Below, one piece after another: positions 46,860 through 54,685 of a stretch of 60,698 bases of DNA. The notes under the pieces are model-generated. The model had not been told where the DNA came from, did no database searches, and saw only the letters and a program-made list of their open reading frames with translations. Numbering within the stretch: the stretch's first letter is position 1; every line of letters starts with the position of its first letter. This stretch comes from Vibrio ruber DSM 16370 (GTDB lineage Bacteria > Pseudomonadota > Gammaproteobacteria > Enterobacterales > Vibrionaceae): assembly GCF_900163965.1 (NCBI RefSeq), contig NZ_FULE01000011.1:1-60698 (forward strand), written 5' to 3'. A program made the translations under genes and the position numbers.

Positions 46860-47786
46860 TTAGCAGTTGGGTTCTGCCATCGCAACGACCACTTTGCGAG
46901 GTCCGGTAAAGCGAGAGCGGGCATGGGCAACCAACATGTTGTCCAGCATCAGAACATCCCCTTGTTGCCACGGAAATTTCACCATGCATTCATCTAACAC
47001 ACCGCGAATTTCATCGAGAATGCCATCTTCAATCGGTGAGCCGTCCCCGTAATAAACGTTCCGGGGTAAATCTTCTTCTTCAACAATAGACAGCAGCGTT
47101 TCCCGGATATGGGCTTCCAGATTGGACACATGGAACAAGTGCGCTTGATTGAACCACACCATCTCCTGTGTGACGGGATGTCTGGCAACGGACTGACAGA
47201 CTTGCCGGGTTCTCAGTTCACCATCCCCTTTCCAGGTAAAGTCAATCTGATGGGCACGACAGAATGCTTCCACCTGTTTCGGCTCACTGGTGGCAAACAC
47301 TTTTTCCCACGGTAAATCCAGCCCGTTGCCATAGTTGCGGACATACATCAGTTTTTTCTCTTCGAAACGCTCACGGATCCGAGTCGGGATCTGACGATAC
47401 ACTTCACGGCTGTCGGCAATCGGCGTTTCGCCTTCCGTCTCCGCAGGTTGAATGCAGTGAAACCAGATTTTCATCGGCCAGTTGAGGGTATAAGCCTGTT
47501 CGTTGTGTAGGGGGATAACCTGATGGGCAGGATACTCTGTAGTGGTGTAGACCCCTTCACCAAGATCGGTGCGAGGCGTTGAGCCAAACTCATAGTTGAG
47601 CAGCGGAAATCCGAATGATCGGGCAAATTCTTGAAATTCAGTCTCGCCCAGAATATCGAATCCACGGAACAGAATACCGCCATGCCGATGAAGATTGTCT
47701 GCAACAATCCGATGCATATTATCCAGATCCGTTCTCCAGCCTTCCGGGTTTTGCATGATGACTTTCAGGGGTAATTCAATTCCCAT
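46860..47786 (-). CDS. SyrP-like Fe(II)/2-oxoglutarate aspartyl beta-hydroxylase
   Basis: A 308-residue TauD/TfdA-fold dioxygenase close to SyrP and the aspartyl beta-hydroxylases of siderophore clusters. The iron triad is visible as His94-x-Glu96 (IPLHNEQAY) and His near 288 (LVAHARSRF), followed by the Arg residues that hold 2-oxoglutarate (RSRFTGPRK). TTTEYPAHQVIPLHNE and GETPIADSREVY are typical of the group. I chose the ATG at 47786, with AGGAG upstream, over a longer frame from 47840. It heads the NRPS operon and should hydroxylate carrier-bound Asp, giving the beta-hydroxyaspartate that chelates iron. Two Asp modules exist but only one hydroxylase is present, so one enzyme may serve both or only one residue is hydroxylated. 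Confidence 0.9.
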   Translation of the reverse strand: MGIELPLKVIMQNPEGWRTDLDNMHRIVADNLHRHGGILFRGFDILGETEFQEFARSFGFPLLNYEFGSTPRTDLGEGVYTTTEYPAHQVIPLHNEQAYTLNWPMKIWFHCIQPAETEGETPIADSREVYRQIPTRIRERFEEKKLMYVRNYGNGLDLPWEKVFATSEPKQVEAFCRAHQIDFTWKGDGELRTRQVCQSVARHPVTQEMVWFNQAHLFHVSNLEAHIRETLLSIVEEEDLPRNVYYGDGSPIEDGILDEIRGVLDECMVKFPWQQGDVLMLDNMLVAHARSRFTGPRKVVVAMAEPNC

Positions 47787-47901
47787 CGCGATATCTCCTG
47801 TGATTATTTTTTGTCGGTTATCTCTGCACGATAAACACATACACTTTATGGGGTATATGCATAATTGTTCTATGAATTAAAAATCGAACGCTATCATAAT
47901 C

Positions 47902-47937
47902 TAAATGATAGTGATATTGAAAATAATTATCATTAGA
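47902..47937. promoter_or_regulatory. Fur box in the divergent receptor/hydroxylase promoter region
   Basis: GAAAATAATTATCATTAGA (47919-47937) matches 14 of 19 positions of the Fur consensus GATAATGATAATCATTATC. An overlapping half-site AATGATAGTGATATTGAAA begins at 47904. The site lies in the 319-base gap between the start codons of the hydroxylase/NRPS operon and the TonB receptor, predicting iron repression of both. Confidence 0.8.
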
Positions 47938-48105
47938 ACTTTACAGTTGTATATAGAATTGTTTACATTTATTGCGCTCAATTAACATGCAATGGTGAGA
48001 TAGCTGTCTGTAATAAATATGGAATGAATTGCATTCCTATAGAAAGGACACACGGAATTGTCAGGTTATCTCGAATTACTTTCATCGGAAAAAGCAGTCA
48101 TCAAC

Positions 48106-50370
48106 ATGAATAAAATACCTCTAGCTCAAATCATTCGTGCATTGCTCCACCCCCGTAATGTTCTGGTGCTTGGATTCACCGCTTCTCCAGTTTTTGCCGC
48201 AACGAATGAAACCGACCAGGACAATGCGGATGTGATAGTGGTTACTGGTAGCAGTATTAAACAAACGCTGACCTCCAATATTGCGCAATCTACGATGCGG
48301 ACAGAAGCTGATCTGACCGAGATTCCGCGTTCAGCGGTAGTGCTTAACCGCGACTTACTCGAACAACAAAATGCGGTCGATATGAGCGATGTACTGAGTA
48401 ATATCAGTAATGTCTCAAAAGATAACGACTACGGTGGAACACGCGACGAATTTACCATTCGTGGGTTTAAAGCCAGCGTTTACGAAGATGGCACCCGTAT
48501 TTATGGCTTGGCCTCAGATAAAGCTGTCTTGGAAGATATTGAATACGTTGAGGTCGTGAAAGGCCCCGAATCTATTCTGTACGGCAACATGAATCCGGGC
48601 GGCCTGATTAACCTTATCGGTAAAAAACCCGAAGCGGAGCAAAGCTCACAAGTGAGTTTGAATCTTGACGAGCATGGCAAACGACGCGTCAGCTTCGACA
48701 GCACCGGTGCGGTGAACGAAGATGGTTCGCTGCTGTATCGCCTTGTCGGTGTGGCCGATGATTCTGAAGGATGGCGTGATGACTCCGACAGCAGACAAAC
48801 CTATATCGCCCCCTCTTTAACTTGGATTGCCAGCGAGGACACACGCCTTACCTTCTCTTATAAATACAATAAGGAAAAAGTGCCTTTTGACCGTGGTACC
48901 TTGGCAGTGCTCAATTCATCGAACGGTGACTGGCGATTCCTTGATATCGGCAGCAAACGGCTCGGGGCAGGATTCTCTTCGCAAGAGAGAACCACGCAAA
49001 AATGGGGGCTGGATATCGAGCATTATATGAATGATATGTGGACCACTCGGCTGAAACTGCGCCATCAGAAACGTGATTATGATGGCACGCGTGTCCATTT
49101 TTATGCGTCATCGGCTGCTTCCCGAGGTAAAACCGCAGGTGTCACAATTTATGGTCAGGATCAGAACAAAAATGTATTCGACGGGACAATCAACCGATAT
49201 ATCGGCGGAGAGAATACTTCAAGCCGTACCGATGTAATTTCCTGGGAAAACCAGCTGACCTTTGACATCGGTCAGACCTACCATCAAATCACCACGGGGG
49301 TTGATGCAACCCGCTACAAAGAAGATAAAACAACCAGCGTTTCAGCCAGTTGGAGTGGTTTAAATACATCAACAACTGTGTATTCAGGACGCTTTTTGGG
49401 AACTGCTGATCCGAATAGTGGTGCTTACGACTATAATTCAGACCATTTTACCAATGTTTCCAACCCCAATGACATGTTCAAGATCCAAGATGAATCCCAG
49501 ACATTGACTGAATATGGGATTTATCTGAATGATCTGATTGAATACGGTGACTGGCACTTTGTTGCAGGCCTACGTGCCGACCGCTATTCACGTAAACATA
49601 TGCAATCAACGCTTCCATCATTCAAGGGAAGTGAGACAAAGACACCTTATGAAACAAACGTCAGTGGTCAGTTAGGGGCTTTATACCAGTTCACCGATAA
49701 TGTTTCCGGGTTCTCGAATATCGCGACATCCTATATGCCGAACGATAAATATGACTCGGTCGCCAATCATTGGGTGGATTCTCAGAAAGGAACCCAATAT
49801 GAAATCGGCACAAAACTAGCCCTGTTGGATAAAAACCTCAACCTGACGTTCTCAACTTATCGGATTGACTTGGATAACGTCGCTTATAAAGGGGATGTCA
49901 CCGGTAGCTATGATGTGTATAAACAGCGCAGCCGTGGCTTTGAAATTGACGGTGATTACACCATTACCGATCAACTGACAGCTATCTTCTCTTACGGCTA
50001 TACCGATGTCGAGTTTGTCAATGCCCCGGATACGACAGCCAAACCAGTGAACGTGCCAGATCATAATGCCAGTGCATGGTTGTTCTATGATATCAATGAA
50101 CAATGGGGTGCAGGGACAGGCGTCGTTTATGTGGGAGAACGCGCAGGTAACCGACGCCAAGGCTATGATTATACACTTGATGCGTATACTCTCGTGAATA
50201 TGACGGCTTGGTATCAGCCAGCCTTTGCTGATAAAAATCTGCGTGTCCAACTGAGTGTCGCCAACTTGTTCGACAAAGACTACTATGCCTCATCTTCAGA
50301 CTCGTCACAGAATGCGGTGTATCTGGGGTCACCCAGAACGGTGTCTCTGAAAGCGAATTATAAGTTCTGA
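48106..50370 (+). CDS. TonB-dependent ferric siderophore receptor
   Basis: A 754-residue outer-membrane receptor. The ATG at 48106 begins a signal peptide ending VFAA; a TTG at 48058 with AAAGGA upstream is an alternative start. Next come a TonB box-like segment (ADVIVVTG), the plug domain (LNRDLLEQQNAVDMSDVLSNI, FTIRGF, VEVVKGPESILYGNMNPGGLINLIGKKP) and a 22-strand barrel ending in the aromatic VSLKANYKF. Length and plug motifs match FhuA/FpvA-type siderophore receptors. It is divergent from the biosynthetic operon with a shared Fur region, so it most likely imports the peptide made by the cluster. A terminator follows that contains one copy of the dispersed repeat. Confidence 0.94.
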   Translation: MNKIPLAQIIRALLHPRNVLVLGFTASPVFAATNETDQDNADVIVVTGSSIKQTLTSNIAQSTMRTEADLTEIPRSAVVLNRDLLEQQNAVDMSDVLSNISNVSKDNDYGGTRDEFTIRGFKASVYEDGTRIYGLASDKAVLEDIEYVEVVKGPESILYGNMNPGGLINLIGKKPEAEQSSQVSLNLDEHGKRRVSFDSTGAVNEDGSLLYRLVGVADDSEGWRDDSDSRQTYIAPSLTWIASEDTRLTFSYKYNKEKVPFDRGTLAVLNSSNGDWRFLDIGSKRLGAGFSSQERTTQKWGLDIEHYMNDMWTTRLKLRHQKRDYDGTRVHFYASSAASRGKTAGVTIYGQDQNKNVFDGTINRYIGGENTSSRTDVISWENQLTFDIGQTYHQITTGVDATRYKEDKTTSVSASWSGLNTSTTVYSGRFLGTADPNSGAYDYNSDHFTNVSNPNDMFKIQDESQTLTEYGIYLNDLIEYGDWHFVAGLRADRYSRKHMQSTLPSFKGSETKTPYETNVSGQLGALYQFTDNVSGFSNIATSYMPNDKYDSVANHWVDSQKGTQYEIGTKLALLDKNLNLTFSTYRIDLDNVAYKGDVTGSYDVYKQRSRGFEIDGDYTITDQLTAIFSYGYTDVEFVNAPDTTAKPVNVPDHNASAWLFYDINEQWGAGTGVVYVGERAGNRRQGYDYTLDAYTLVNMTAWYQPAFADKNLRVQLSVANLFDKDYYASSSDSSQNAVYLGSPRTVSLKANYKF

Positions 50371-50391
50371 TTAACAAGTGCTTGGTTTAAG

Positions 50392-50425
50392 AAGGCCGTT
50401 TGGGGGACAGACGGCCTTTCTTTTA
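50392..50425 (+). terminator. Terminator of the receptor gene, built around a repeat copy
   Basis: AAGGCCGT (50392-50399) pairs perfectly with ACGGCCTT (50411-50418), followed by TTCTTTTATTTT. The loop and right arm are made of the dispersed repeat core (GGGGGACAGACGG at 50402-50414). Confidence 0.85.
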
Positions 50426-50590
50426 TTTTCTTTTGGAAATTGAAGGCAAATGGAAATTGAAGGCAAATAAATTAGCGGGACAGTCGCTCGATTTCCTTCG
50501 CGGGACAGGCACTCCAAAGCTAAAGGGAAAACTAAAGGGACAGATGCTTTTAAAATAGATGGATGCAAGGTATTCGTAAGACAGACGTTA
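50400..50590 (+). repeat. Cluster of five dispersed-repeat copies between receptor and thioesterase
   Basis: Same-orientation variants of the GGGACAGACGC core occur near 50403, 50475, 50500, 50535 and 50577 (the last lacks one G). Between them GGAAATTGAAGGCAAAT is duplicated in tandem (50435-50451 and 50452-50468). This is the non-coding site with most copies and probably shows the element in unselected form. Confidence 0.75.
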
Positions 50591-50627
50591 AACATGCATA
50601 ATTTATACAATCATTTTAGGAAATCAT

Positions 50628-51323
50628 ATGGCAATACTGATATGCCTACCGTCTTCCGGTAGCTCATCTTCACTCTACTCTGACTGGAAACCACTTCTCG
50701 CAGCACACAATATCACGCTTTACTGCCCTGAATATCCAGGCCGAGGAAGACGGTTTACTGAACCATTGCCGACTAGTATTACGGCTCTGGTGGATGACTT
50801 GATACAACAGCTCAGAACGACACTTCCTTCTCATGAACAACATCACTTATTTGGTCATAGTTTAGGCGGTCTTATCGCTTACGAATTAGCGTTAAAAATC
50901 CAGCAGACACCCGACCTTGACTCACCACAAAGCTTGGTGATTTCTGCCAGCCATGCGCCTCATCTGCGAGGAGATACTCAGCTAAAAAGTGATCTTTCAG
51001 AACAAGCACTTATCGCTTTATTAAAAGAGATGGGAGGGATAAAGAATGAAGTGCTGGAACATCGTGAACTACTTGAGCTTCTTTTGCCGATTATCCGCTC
51101 TGATCTCGCGCTGAATGACTATTATACTCGGCAAGATATTACCCCGTTGTCTTGTCCAATCACCACAATTCATGGCCTCTCCGACCCGGTCGTTAAACAA
51201 GAAAAAGTAATAGAGTGGAATCAGTATACCTCTGATTATCAACATATAGACTGGCCGGGTGATCACTTTTATTTCCAGCAGAATTTAAAGGTATTTATCG
51301 AGAATTTGGTTCGCTTGCTCTAA
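50628..51323 (+). CDS. Type II thioesterase of the NRPS cluster
   Basis: A 231-residue alpha/beta-hydrolase of the GrsT/SrfAD group. The nucleophile elbow is FGHSLGG (Ser near 86), with an Asp after the sixth strand (GLSDPVV) and the final His in PGDHFYF. CLPSSGSSSSLYSDW near the N-terminus and PEYPGRGRR match the family's FPxAGGS and PGR motifs. These enzymes free carrier domains blocked by wrong acyl groups; with an A-less tandem-carrier module this may matter more than usual. It is read rightward after the receptor gene, separated by the repeat-filled gap. Confidence 0.9.
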   Translation: MAILICLPSSGSSSSLYSDWKPLLAAHNITLYCPEYPGRGRRFTEPLPTSITALVDDLIQQLRTTLPSHEQHHLFGHSLGGLIAYELALKIQQTPDLDSPQSLVISASHAPHLRGDTQLKSDLSEQALIALLKEMGGIKNEVLEHRELLELLLPIIRSDLALNDYYTRQDITPLSCPITTIHGLSDPVVKQEKVIEWNQYTSDYQHIDWPGDHFYFQQNLKVFIENLVRLL

Positions 51324-51335
51324 GGGATAAAACTT

Positions 51336-52292
51336 TCACACCATGATCCCATGCAGCCTTTGTCTGTTCAGGAGAGATTTCACATACTGAAGGCGTTGTT
51401 TAGTGCCAATCCATAAACCGCGCTCTCTTTCAAGACGAGTACAAAGATGGATACTGTCAATTTGATTCAAAGATAAGCGGCTAATGATACCGGGATGTGT
51501 TTGCTTGATATACCCCGGCTTTCCTTCCCGCATTTGACGCCCCACAAAATCAACCCATTCCATATAATCGATCAGACGAAATGGAATACCATTCGTTTGA
51601 TCCTGATGCATATCACCGATAAATGGAAACAAACCCAAAGGTGTCTCTTGATTACTTTCCAATGCATTAACACGCCGCTTGAATGATGTATATTCTGATG
51701 TCTCTGGCGTTTCAGCGATATTAGCTCGGACAGGATTCAAATCGGTATACGTCATGGCTGCCAGCAAGGCTTTTTCATCTAACAGTGCCTGAGATTTAAA
51801 TCGCCCCTCCCAAAAATGTCCGCGACACTGATCCTCTTGGTTTGCCCGCAAAGCAATATGATAGTTCAACTCTTTCATCAACCAACTGAGCGAATAAAGA
51901 CGTTCCCGCCAAATATGAATCAGCTTCAGACATGCAGGATACTCAGATGCTGAGAGTTGTCCTTTAAGATAGGATTGTATCAATGGGGGCAGTTGATGCT
52001 CTTGTTCCCATCTCGCAACCACTTCTCTTTCAGAGAGTTGCAGGGCTTTGGCGCGATTGATATGAACAACCAAGTGATAATGGTTACTCATCACTGCATA
52101 GGCACAGATATCGATACAGTAAATTTGAGCCAAAGCCAATATACGTTGCTCAACCCAATGGCGACGATGTTCATAAGAAACACCAGTGAGGGGATCATCG
52201 CCACAGAGGAAAGAGCGCCGAACACAGCGTGACACACAATGGTAGAACGAAGTGATGTCAGGGGAAACGAGCTGTGTTCGGGCAATCGTCAT
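51336..52292 (-). CDS. REP-associated tyrosine transposase (RAYT, Y1_Tnp)
   Basis: A 318-residue single-strand transposase of the IS200-like HUH superfamily. The metal-binding motif is visible in VMSNHYHLVVHIN (His-x-His near residues 71-73), and the catalytic tyrosine region reads MTYTDLNPVRANI after HFWEGRFKSQALLDEKALLAAM, the hallmark of these chromosomal transposases. Length is typical of the longer subgroup. RAYTs occur as single genes and are thought to mobilise short repeats elsewhere in the same genome. Here it is inserted between the thioesterase and the nitroreductase-like gene, inside the one region of the window that is full of GGGACAGACGC repeats, with a copy about 180 bases upstream of its start. 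Confidence 0.88.
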   Translation of the reverse strand: MTIARTQLVSPDITSFYHCVSRCVRRSFLCGDDPLTGVSYEHRRHWVEQRILALAQIYCIDICAYAVMSNHYHLVVHINRAKALQLSEREVVARWEQEHQLPPLIQSYLKGQLSASEYPACLKLIHIWRERLYSLSWLMKELNYHIALRANQEDQCRGHFWEGRFKSQALLDEKALLAAMTYTDLNPVRANIAETPETSEYTSFKRRVNALESNQETPLGLFPFIGDMHQDQTNGIPFRLIDYMEWVDFVGRQMREGKPGYIKQTHPGIISRLSLNQIDSIHLCTRLERERGLWIGTKQRLQYVKSLLNRQRLHGIMV

Positions 52293-52470
52293 AACAATTC
52301 CGGTCGAAGAATGATGAAATGAGTCTGCCGCAAGTAAGAACGTAGAAAAAGAGTTCTCTGGCGAGGTTACGTGTGATGTAACTTTTTTCTATGTAACTTT
52401 TATGTTACTCAAGAATGACATACTCGCTGGATTTAAGGCGATGAGCTTATTTTGTGTTTCCAGATAACAA

Positions 52471-52508
52471 AACAGTCTGTCCCCATAACACCCATAACAC
52501 CCATAACA
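52471..52508. repeat. Repeat core followed by three perfect 9-base units
   Basis: A CAGTCTGTCCCC core (52471-52483) runs into CCCATAACA repeated three times (52482-52508). It lies between the RAYT start and the nitroreductase end and may be near the element the transposase acts on. The surrounding gap (52293-52541) also has GTAAC/GTTAC inverted repeats around 52375-52410 but no gene. Confidence 0.65.
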
Positions 52509-52541
52509 CCATAAACCGTGTGTCCTCCGTACCTCGCTAGC

Positions 52542-53141
52542 CTAATCTTCGAAATATGGCGTTGGTTGTTCTGCCAACCCCTGCCATTCAAAGCAGTATT
52601 GATTGGGAGACTGCCTCTCTACAGGTCGGACAAACCGTTCTTTCGGTGTGCCGACGGATATCGCGCCAAGTACCTGATCTTCCGGTTGCATTCCCAGAAC
52701 TGGCTTAAGCTCATCGCCTGCCAGAAAGGTATACCAAAAACCGCCGTATCCCATCAGATGCAGGCCCGTCATAATATTTTGTACCGCTGCACCACCACAT
52801 AACCACTGATCCCACAATGACACATGGTGCTCTGGTTTTAAGTCTGTCACAGCAATAATCATCATCGGGGTATTGGCGATTTCCTGACAGGAGCGCCGAG
52901 CCTTTTCGGTCAGTTCACCATTCGGGAGCTGCCGACGATACATTTCCAATGTGGCATCTGCCAGCACCTGCATTTTATCGCCTTTCACAATCAGAAAACG
53001 CCAAGGTTTCAAATTGCCATGATCAGGCGTAGTCATCACCAACTCAAATAAACGCTGCAATTCTTGATCGTCGGGAGCCGGATGAATGAGTTTTTTCCGA
53101 CAATAAGAACGTCTGGATAATAAAGGCGCTAAAGATTCCAT
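52542..53141 (-). CDS. Nitroreductase-family FMN-dependent oxidoreductase
   Basis: A 199-residue protein of the YdjA-like nitroreductase group: RRSYCRKKLIHPAPDDQEL at the N-terminus (FMN phosphate Arg-Arg-Ser), TTPDHGNLKPWRF, and GGAAVQNIMTGLHLMGYGGFW in the FMN-binding C-terminal part. It ends the operon running from the exporter leftward and follows the ATPase gene by two bases. In a siderophore locus it could reduce ferric iron or modify the peptide, but the family's substrates vary widely and nothing here fixes the role. Confidence 0.82.
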   Translation of the reverse strand: MESLAPLLSRRSYCRKKLIHPAPDDQELQRLFELVMTTPDHGNLKPWRFLIVKGDKMQVLADATLEMYRRQLPNGELTEKARRSCQEIANTPMMIIAVTDLKPEHHVSLWDQWLCGGAAVQNIMTGLHLMGYGGFWYTFLAGDELKPVLGMQPEDQVLGAISVGTPKERFVRPVERQSPNQYCFEWQGLAEQPTPYFED

Positions 53142-53143
53142 AA

Positions 53144-54685
53144 TTAAACAACCTGTAATGATGTCTGGTTTCTGTTGTGGTGTTGTTCTTCAGGATAGTC
53201 ACCAGAAGAGCAGTCCCGTGCATCACATAAATCAGAATATTCACCCCAAGCACGCTGCTGGCCTTGAGATAACACCAGATACTGATGACAAAGACGCTCT
53301 AATAGCCCCTGATCATGACTAATCACAATCAGGCTGAAGTGTCGCTCGGCCTGTAAACGCTGCAGCAGCGTCATAATGTGACGACGATTGACTTGATCCA
53401 ATGCCGTCGTCGGCTCATCGAGAATCAACAGCTTCGGTGACACAATTAATGCTCTGGCAATCATCACTCGCTGCCGTTGCCCGCCAGACAGTTCATGGGG
53501 GTAACGTTCAAGCAGCGACTCATCAAGACCGACTTCTTGCATCGCTTGAGTGAGCTTTTGTGCAACGGTATCGGTCTGTCCACGCTTCTGAGCCAAATAA
53601 GCATCTTTCAGAGATTGGTAAATGGTCAGACGCGGATTAAAACTGGATGTTGTATCCTGAAATACAAATTGCATCTTACCGCGTTGTGCTCGCAGTTCTT
53701 TGTGGGACAGACGCTGCCAGTCCATACCATCGAATTCAATCATTCCCCCGGCGGGAATAAGCCTCAGTAAGGCTTTTGCCAGAGTCGATTTCCCCGCCCC
53801 GCTCTCGCCGATAATCCCTAGATTCTCTCCCAAGGACAGTTCGAAATGAATGCCATTGATAATATTACCGACCGAGAGATCGTTTACACGTAACAGCGAA
53901 GAAGAAACTACAGCTTCAGGCCGTCCGGAGGACTCATGCTCTAACAGCATCCGCGTGTAGTCTTGTGTCGGGGATGAGAAAATCTGTTCGGTACTCCCCT
54001 GTTCGACAACGGCTCCCTGCTTCAGAACCAGCACTTGATCAGCAATATCACGAACCAATTGTAAATCGTGTGAAATAAGCACCATTGCAATGTTCAGCTC
54101 TTGCTGCAAACGTTTCAAGAGTCGTAAAATTTGCTGCTGAGTTTGCTCATCCAACGCTGTTGACGGTTCATCAGCAATCAAGAGTTGCGGTGAGTTTGCG
54201 ATCGCAATGGCGATCAGGAGACGCTGCCTTTGCCCGCCGGATAACTGATGAGGAAAACGTTTTCGATGTTCAGGCTGCAATCCCACTTGAAGCAGCAGCT
54301 CATCAACACGCTGACGAATCTGGGGTTTAGACAGTTGATGATTGGGCTGATGTAACGTAATAGCCCGAGTGAGTATCCATTCAGCCCGCTTGACCGGGTT
54401 TAAAGCTGACAGTGGCTCCTGGGACACTCGGCCAATGACACTACCGCGCAGTGATCTCCATTGCTTTTCGGTAATCTTGCTCAGATCCTGATGTTCAAAG
54501 AAAATTTGTCCCTTGTGCAAACCGTTACTCGGTGCAAGCCCCGTCATCAATTTCGATAACAGCGTCTTTCCGGCACCACTTTCCCCGACAATCGCAAGCG
54601 TCTTACCGGCAGGCAGTTCAAAGCTGACATCCTTTAACAACGTTTGAGAACCAATCGAGAATGAAAGCTCACAACATTTAAGCAC
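53144..54685 (-). CDS. Peptide ABC importer ATPase, two fused nucleotide-binding domains (YejF-like)
   Basis: A 513-residue protein with two ATP-binding cassettes: Walker A GESGAGKT/GESGAGKST, signature LSGGQRQR twice, Walker B LLIADEP and LLILDEP. This double arrangement is that of YejF. The open frame extends to 54811, but that extra part reads as repeat-derived peptide (GQT units) and lies inside the permease gene; the GTG at 54685 has GGGAGA seven bases upstream and starts where the family starts, so I chose it. It overlaps the permease gene by eight bases. It powers the importer formed with the three genes to its right. Confidence 0.9.
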   Translation of the reverse strand: MLKCCELSFSIGSQTLLKDVSFELPAGKTLAIVGESGAGKTLLSKLMTGLAPSNGLHKGQIFFEHQDLSKITEKQWRSLRGSVIGRVSQEPLSALNPVKRAEWILTRAITLHQPNHQLSKPQIRQRVDELLLQVGLQPEHRKRFPHQLSGGQRQRLLIAIAIANSPQLLIADEPSTALDEQTQQQILRLLKRLQQELNIAMVLISHDLQLVRDIADQVLVLKQGAVVEQGSTEQIFSSPTQDYTRMLLEHESSGRPEAVVSSSLLRVNDLSVGNIINGIHFELSLGENLGIIGESGAGKSTLAKALLRLIPAGGMIEFDGMDWQRLSHKELRAQRGKMQFVFQDTTSSFNPRLTIYQSLKDAYLAQKRGQTDTVAQKLTQAMQEVGLDESLLERYPHELSGGQRQRVMIARALIVSPKLLILDEPTTALDQVNRRHIMTLLQRLQAERHFSLIVISHDQGLLERLCHQYLVLSQGQQRAWGEYSDLCDARDCSSGDYPEEQHHNRNQTSLQVV

